From positions 310,001-374,000 of the forward strand of contig NZ_JAHYSS010000005.1 in NCBI RefSeq assembly GCF_019802255.1: a stretch of 64,000 bases of DNA. The letters run 5' to 3'. The DNA is from Pedobacter polysacchareus. Lineage in GTDB: Bacteria > Bacteroidota > Bacteroidia > Sphingobacteriales > Sphingobacteriaceae. The position numbers were made by a program, and so were the translations under genes. A model generated the notes under the pieces. It did not search any database. It had not been told where the DNA came from and worked only from the letters and a program-made list of their open reading frames with translations. This document shows positions 59,803-64,000 of this stretch, piece by piece; positions within the stretch are counted from its first letter, which is position 1; every line of letters begins with the position of its first letter.

Positions 59803-61233
59803 ATGGTAAACGCCCTAAAAATGAATTTAGCATTATGTGCATTGGTTGTTTTGTGTGCATGTAAGAAGAACCCGGAAATAGCTACTGATGTCACTAAGCC
59901 GGTAACTGAAATTCCAACTATTCCAACTCCTCCAAAAGATTCAGTGGTTATTCCTGGTAATTCCAGAATGATTGAAGTCGGAACAGGGTCTGGAAATCTA
60001 TCGATTGATGGGAAAACATTGTCCATCACAGGGAACACCGTAATTAAAATTAAAGGAGGATCTTATAATGATATCCAAATTTCAAATATTAGTGTCTTAA
60101 ATGCCACAGTATTCATTTTAAATGATGGTTTGGTAGAATTAGCAGGGAACAAACAAATGACCTTGTCAAATCTTAAGAACGTAACGATTTCCGGCGATGG
60201 TACTCCGGGAATTGATAAAGGCTTTGTTTTCAGAGATAAAACAGATGGCGGCACTTTTATTCAGCTTAAAAATGACATCAACGATTTTACATTAAGATAT
60301 GTTTCTTTTAAGAATGTAAATACCTATAATGCGATTCAGTACGATTCTCAGAAGAGCTATGATGGATCAGAAAATTCTTATTCACAGAATTTTAAATTCC
60401 TTTATATTGATGGTGAAAATATGGGAACCCTGATTAGATTAAGAGGGGTAGTAGAGAATAATAAAATCGTTGGATTGGTTAAAAATGTAGAGATTGCCTA
60501 TCTGAATTTTAAGAATTCAAAAGACGTTGGTAGCGTAGTATCCCTTGAAAACACCGAAGGTTATGATATTCATCATAATAATGTGCAGGATATCAACCAG
60601 AACAATAATAACCATAATGGAATATTTTATGTTCAGGGTAATGGTAAATTCTATAATAATCAGATTAGAAACCATCAGGGAAATGCAATCAGGGCCTGGG
60701 CTTACAGCATTGGTACCACTCCTAAGGAGATTTTAATCTTTAATAATATTGTCATTAATTCGAGAATGTACAGCGCGTTTGAGCTTCAGGCTTTCCCATA
60801 TAACATGCTGCCAGGAAAAACCACTTATTCGAATGCGAAAGTATTTAATAATACTTGCGGGAACTTGTTGCCTAAAGAGGGCTTCCCAGCGGAGATATTG
60901 GATCTTTATGGTTTGCAAGGTGGTAAAACTGAAATCTTTAATAATTTAGGGTATAAGTTTACTCTAGTTGGGCAAAATAACACCAATTTTATTTTTAATG
61001 ATATGGGGCCTATACCTCCGAATTCCTTTAATAACAAATATTTTAATAGTTATTCAGAAGCAGGAATCGTAGATGACAGCAAATTGATGCTCAATAGTAA
61101 CTCCGCAGCAAAAAATGCAGGAGCGCCTATAGCGGGTCAAAATCTGCAGACTTCTTCCACTCCAGCAGTTAATTTTGATATTTACAATACCCCAAGGTCC
61201 TTATCGAGGCCTTCAATTGGTGCAGTTGAATAA
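59803..61233 (+). CDS. Right-handed beta-helix lipoprotein
   Basis: 476 residues with lipobox VVLCACKKN (Cys20); ATG 59821 is an alternative start. A Thr/Pro linker leads to parallel beta-helix coils, visible as recurrent VENNKIVGLVKNVEIAYLNF, GYDIHHNNVQDINQNNNNHN and KFYNNQIRNHQGNAIRA motifs with Asn ladders. Such folds occur in polysaccharide lyases and epimerases, but no catalytic lyase signature like that in the gene at 2729 is evident. Position inside the locus suggests a surface enzyme acting on the finished polymer, or a polymer-binding protein. Confidence 0.82.
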   Translation: MVNALKMNLALCALVVLCACKKNPEIATDVTKPVTEIPTIPTPPKDSVVIPGNSRMIEVGTGSGNLSIDGKTLSITGNTVIKIKGGSYNDIQISNISVLNATVFILNDGLVELAGNKQMTLSNLKNVTISGDGTPGIDKGFVFRDKTDGGTFIQLKNDINDFTLRYVSFKNVNTYNAIQYDSQKSYDGSENSYSQNFKFLYIDGENMGTLIRLRGVVENNKIVGLVKNVEIAYLNFKNSKDVGSVVSLENTEGYDIHHNNVQDINQNNNNHNGIFYVQGNGKFYNNQIRNHQGNAIRAWAYSIGTTPKEILIFNNIVINSRMYSAFELQAFPYNMLPGKTTYSNAKVFNNTCGNLLPKEGFPAEILDLYGLQGGKTEIFNNLGYKFTLVGQNNTNFIFNDMGPIPPNSFNNKYFNSYSEAGIVDDSKLMLNSNSAAKNAGAPIAGQNLQTSSTPAVNFDIYNTPRSLSRPSIGAVE

Positions 61234-61269
61234 ATAACAGTGGCAGTTTGCTCCTTCATGGAATAAAAG

Positions 61270-61310
61270 AAATCTCCTTAATCAGAATAATGTTTAGGGA
61301 GATTTTTTTT
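61270..61310 (+). terminator. Terminator after the beta-helix lipoprotein gene
   Basis: AAATCTCC (61270-61277) pairs with GGAGATTT (61298-61305) and eight T run from 61303 to 61310. Confidence 0.75.
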
Positions 61311-61489
61311 ACTCATTTTTTTTGCCATGTTTGGTCTGTTTATTGTAAAGGGGGGGAGGATGATCTTTCGAAAGAACGTTTTTGTTATTTAGGTTTAATA
61401 TGCATTTAAGCATTTGTTCTACTTAAGAATGATAATTTTTATATCTTTCCTTATCATTTGCTCAATTCATAATTGATAACCTGTTGTAC

Positions 61490-62842
61490 ATGCTCGGAAT
61501 CTTAAAAAAACTGCTCTCCATCTTTAAAAATATGCATTTTCAATCTTTGCTCGGAAATGCAGTGATGGCAGGTTTTGGAATGGTCACCCTTGCTATCTTA
61601 TATCGGGGACTTTCGGTCACTGATCTTGGTATTTATATATTTTTTCTAGCGGCAATCGGGTTAATTGATACTTTAAGAGCTGGATTCTTAACCATTACCT
61701 TTGTGAAATTCTATAGTGGAACTGAAAAGGAAAGGGCAGAGGTGGTTGCCGGTTCGGCATGGGTGATCGCATTATTAATTACCTTATTACTGGTAGTCCT
61801 TAATATTCCTGCTTATTTCATTGCGGATCATGTGAGTAACGAAGGCTTATCGGTATTTCTCAAATATTTTTCCCTGATTTCGGTCATCACGCTGCCTTCT
61901 TTTATGGCGAATTGTGTCGTTCAAGCTGATAAGCGCTTTGATCGCTTACTTTGGCTTAGGATAATGACTCAGGGCAGCTTTACCTTAATCGTCTTTATTC
62001 TGGCTTTATTAGGGAAATTAAGCCTGGATTCTGTGCTTGCAGGTTATTGTTTTTCCTTTTTGTTCTCAGGTATTCTCGTGTTTTTTTTAAAGTGGACTAT
62101 GATCCGGTCAGTAGTCAATGCCGATCGTCCAACTGTTCTTGAACTATTTCATTTTGGGAAATACAGTATGGGCACCAATATCGGATCCAATCTTTTTGGA
62201 GTGACCAATACTTTTATCATCAATTTCTTTATCGGTCCTGCCGCATTGGCCATGTATAATCTGGGTGGAAAGCTGATTCAGTTAATTGAAATCCCACTTT
62301 CGAGCTTTGCAGCTAGTGGAATGCCAATCCTTTCCCTGCATTACAATAGAAATGAAAAGAAAGAGATGATGTATACCTTGAAAAAACTAATTGGGATGCT
62401 CACTATAGCGCTAGTGCCAATAGTGATATTTGCACTCGTTTTTGCAGAACCGATAATTAGCTTAATTGCAGGTAAGGAATATATTAATAATGAAGCACCA
62501 AATCTGTTCCGTATATTTATGGTGATTGCCTTGCTATATCCGGCAGACCGCTTTTTTGCACTGGCATTAGATGTAATTCATCAGCCTAAAGTGAATTTTT
62601 ATAAAATTATCGTCATGCTGATTGTCAACATTGTAACCGTGTTTATCGGAATGTCGATTTACCATTCCATTTATACGATTGCCATCGCTTCTGTATTCCC
62701 TACTTTAATCGCTATCATTATGACTTATTATCCTTTGTATAGATATGCTAAATTTAGTTTTTGGGGTATTTTTGTGATTGGCTATAAAGAAATAGTTGTA
62801 TTTTTAAAACAAGTTAACCGTACGTTTTTAACCCGAGGATAA
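61490..62842 (+). CDS. Wzx-type polysaccharide flippase (MOP superfamily)
   Basis: 450 residues from ATG 61490; a TTG two codons earlier is in frame. Twelve or so membrane helices alternate through the whole protein. The N-terminal GNAVMAGFGMVTLAILYRGLS and the central FHFGKYSMGTNIGSNLFGVTNTFIINFFIG match the Wzx/RfbX polysaccharide-biosynthesis pattern. It should flip undecaprenyl-linked repeat units to the periplasm for polymerisation by the protein encoded at 52822. This makes the second locus a Wzx/Wzy-type system. It is 39 bases before the next gene. Confidence 0.9.
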   Translation: MLGILKKLLSIFKNMHFQSLLGNAVMAGFGMVTLAILYRGLSVTDLGIYIFFLAAIGLIDTLRAGFLTITFVKFYSGTEKERAEVVAGSAWVIALLITLLLVVLNIPAYFIADHVSNEGLSVFLKYFSLISVITLPSFMANCVVQADKRFDRLLWLRIMTQGSFTLIVFILALLGKLSLDSVLAGYCFSFLFSGILVFFLKWTMIRSVVNADRPTVLELFHFGKYSMGTNIGSNLFGVTNTFIINFFIGPAALAMYNLGGKLIQLIEIPLSSFAASGMPILSLHYNRNEKKEMMYTLKKLIGMLTIALVPIVIFALVFAEPIISLIAGKEYINNEAPNLFRIFMVIALLYPADRFFALALDVIHQPKVNFYKIIVMLIVNIVTVFIGMSIYHSIYTIAIASVFPTLIAIIMTYYPLYRYAKFSFWGIFVIGYKEIVVFLKQVNRTFLTRG

Positions 62843-62881
62843 TGGTGTTTTTTGAAATACCATCATATATATAACATAATA

Positions 62882-63754
62882 ATGAGTAAAAAAATCTCTA
62901 TAATATTAGCTTGTGATAATCATTATGTGGTGCTATTGGCAGCGCTTTTGAAGTCAATTGAAATGAACCATCACACTGAGGAGTCAATTGATGTTTATTT
63001 GGTAGATGACCAGATATCTAAGCTGAGTAAGCAAAAGCTAATGGCTTCATTGACCTTGGACAAGATGAATATCATCTGGTTAAAAATGGAGGAAATTATC
63101 CCTGAAGATGTGACTTTACCGCTGGTCAATAATACCTATCCATTAAATACTTACATCAGACTGCTGATTCCGTATTTTATTCCTAAAGAGGTGAACCGAA
63201 TTATCTTCCTCGATGTGGATATGATTATGCTGGACGACATCAGCAATTTATGGAAAATCGATATCGGAGACAAAGTTATCGGAGCAGTCAATGATGGTCC
63301 GGATGTAAAAACCATTGCTGAAGGAATTGAAAACTATAGTGAATTAGGCTTAGACCCAAATCAGAAATATTTTAATGCGGGCATGCAGGTGATCAATATT
63401 GACAAATGGAGAGCGCTTGACATTACACAGAAGACATTTGATGCCATCAATAACAATAAAAAATATGCAGGCTTAGGAGATCAATATGGTTTAAATATTG
63501 CATTAATTGGAAACTGGCATGAGATAGATGGAAAATGGAATCGCTTTTCTGTGTGTACGGATCCACAGCCTAGTTTAATTCATTATTTCCACCGTAAACC
63601 CATTTATAAAACCTACGCTTATAATTATAAAGAGGAGTTTTTCTATTATTTGAATAAAACAAAGTTTAGTGATTTTCAGCCTATCGGGGAAACGACCAGG
63701 TATTTGAAAAAAATTAACAATATGTTGGAGAAAATTAAATTGTTTTTTAAATAG
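62882..63754 (+). CDS. Glycosyltransferase family 8
   Basis: 290 residues from MSKKISII; ten earlier residues in frame are not family-like. ILACDNHYVVLLAALLKSIE opens the GT-A fold. The metal-binding motif is FLDVDMIML (DVD near residue 103). KYFNAGMQVINIDKWR and the C-terminal HYFHRKPI complete the family 8 pattern (LgtC/galactosyl- or glucosyl-transferase type). The donor is probably UDP-galactose or UDP-glucose by family precedent. It is the last complete gene in the window. Confidence 0.92.
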   Translation: MSKKISIILACDNHYVVLLAALLKSIEMNHHTEESIDVYLVDDQISKLSKQKLMASLTLDKMNIIWLKMEEIIPEDVTLPLVNNTYPLNTYIRLLIPYFIPKEVNRIIFLDVDMIMLDDISNLWKIDIGDKVIGAVNDGPDVKTIAEGIENYSELGLDPNQKYFNAGMQVINIDKWRALDITQKTFDAINNNKKYAGLGDQYGLNIALIGNWHEIDGKWNRFSVCTDPQPSLIHYFHRKPIYKTYAYNYKEEFFYYLNKTKFSDFQPIGETTRYLKKINNMLEKIKLFFK

Positions 63755-63836
63755 AACGTGTTTTATTGATAAGACCCATTGCGTATTTTTAAATGTAGTA
63801 ACCTGGATAGGAATGATTAATTTTAGTTAGAATTTA

Positions 63837-64000
63837 GTGAATAGAAGGAGTTATTTAAAGCGCATTGTAGTGCTTGCAGCCCTGGGGGGGGCATCATTTT
63901 CCATTTTTAAATGGAAGGAGTTGACGCGGTATGTAGATCCTGATTTATTATGGAGTAAGAAGGATCTTGTTGCAGAACTTGCAGAAATTATTATTCCTGA
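63837..64000 (+). CDS. Tat-exported gluconate 2-dehydrogenase subunit 3-like protein, 3' end outside window
   Basis: The frame from the GTG at 63837 stays open to the window edge (54 codons). A stop in frame at 63828 and the absence of an ATG leave GTG as the start. The product opens NRRSYLKR, a twin-arginine motif, followed by a hydrophobic run (IVVLAALGGASFSIF), and ends in ELAEIIIP, the conserved first block of the gluconate 2-dehydrogenase subunit 3 family. Relatives are small periplasmic subunits partnered with a GMC-type flavoprotein oxidase, expected just outside the window. A run of eight G at 63884-63891 lies inside the signal sequence. Confidence 0.7.
   Translation, partial: MNRRSYLKRIVVLAALGGASFSIFKWKELTRYVDPDLLWSKKDLVAELAEIIIP

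Noticed and set aside
61350..61356. Run of seven G between the beta-helix and Wzx genes
   Set aside because: It lies outside any coding frame or recognised promoter box, so phase variation cannot be argued.

Overview
The window looks like a chromosome segment of a Bacteroidota organism, most likely a Pedobacter-type member of the Sphingobacteriaceae. The signs are AT-rich intergenic DNA, start codons without Shine-Dalgarno sequences, promoter-like TAnnTTTG boxes, lipoprotein signals ending in C-K-K, an ECF sigma/FecR pair, BtuG-type surface lipoproteins and UpxY/Wza/Wzc polysaccharide machinery. There are no rRNA or tRNA genes, insertion sequences, CRISPR arrays or phage genes. The genus assignment is inference from gene content.

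Region 1 (1-18.1 kb) is an exopolysaccharide (EPS) locus in two converging arms. The plus arm holds a partial asparagine synthase, a UDP-glucuronate 4-epimerase type enzyme, a secreted pectate-lyase family protein, a glycosyltransferase, two FemAB-like paralogues around a PhyH-type dioxygenase and a GNAT acetyltransferase, a CapD/FlaA1-type membrane dehydratase and a small HTH protein. The minus arm is wza - wzc - UpxY-like antiterminator - two DegT-type sugar aminotransferases. Strong hairpin terminators lie where the arms meet (11.6-11.74 kb).

Region 2 (18.5-27.7 kb) has a PPK2-type polyphosphate kinase, then a cobalamin riboswitch with a good Bacteroidota promoter in front of a corrinoid-uptake operon. 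That operon encodes BtuB, three beta-propeller lipoproteins of the BtuG/DUF5074 kind, one further lipoprotein and a small polytopic membrane protein. A sirtuin gene follows. Region 3 (27.7-33.8 kb, minus strand) is an ECF sigma/FecR pair feeding an unusual STN-domain protein with 16-residue solenoid repeats. Next to it are a sterol-desaturase/DUF4833 fusion and a second solenoid-repeat surface protein.

Region 4 (33.9-48.2 kb) carries a Bcr/CflA-type MFS exporter, a divergent AraC regulator with an HMA-like CxxC front domain, and then a Ter (tellurite/stress response) island: HAD - PRTase, a structured 540-base spacer, TerD - TerD - TelA-like - unknown - TerC. Housekeeping or stress genes follow: an OmpA-family protein, an MBL-fold RNase-like protein, an NAD(P)-binding protein, a cold-shock protein and small proteins.

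Region 5 (48.2-63.8 kb) is a second EPS locus built differently: response regulator, pseudo-receiver/sugar-phosphate transferase fusion, half-size TolC-like protein, Wzc-like protein with a degenerate kinase domain, Wzy-like polymerase, a 26-residue membrane microprotein, hexapeptide acyltransferase, five glycosyltransferases, a beta-helix lipoprotein and a Wzx flippase. The window ends inside a Tat-exported gluconate-dehydrogenase subunit 3-like gene. The most unusual items are the sigma/FecR-STN-solenoid operon, the Ter island with its spacer and unknown fourth protein, the half-TolC/degenerate-Wzc export set and the membrane microprotein.
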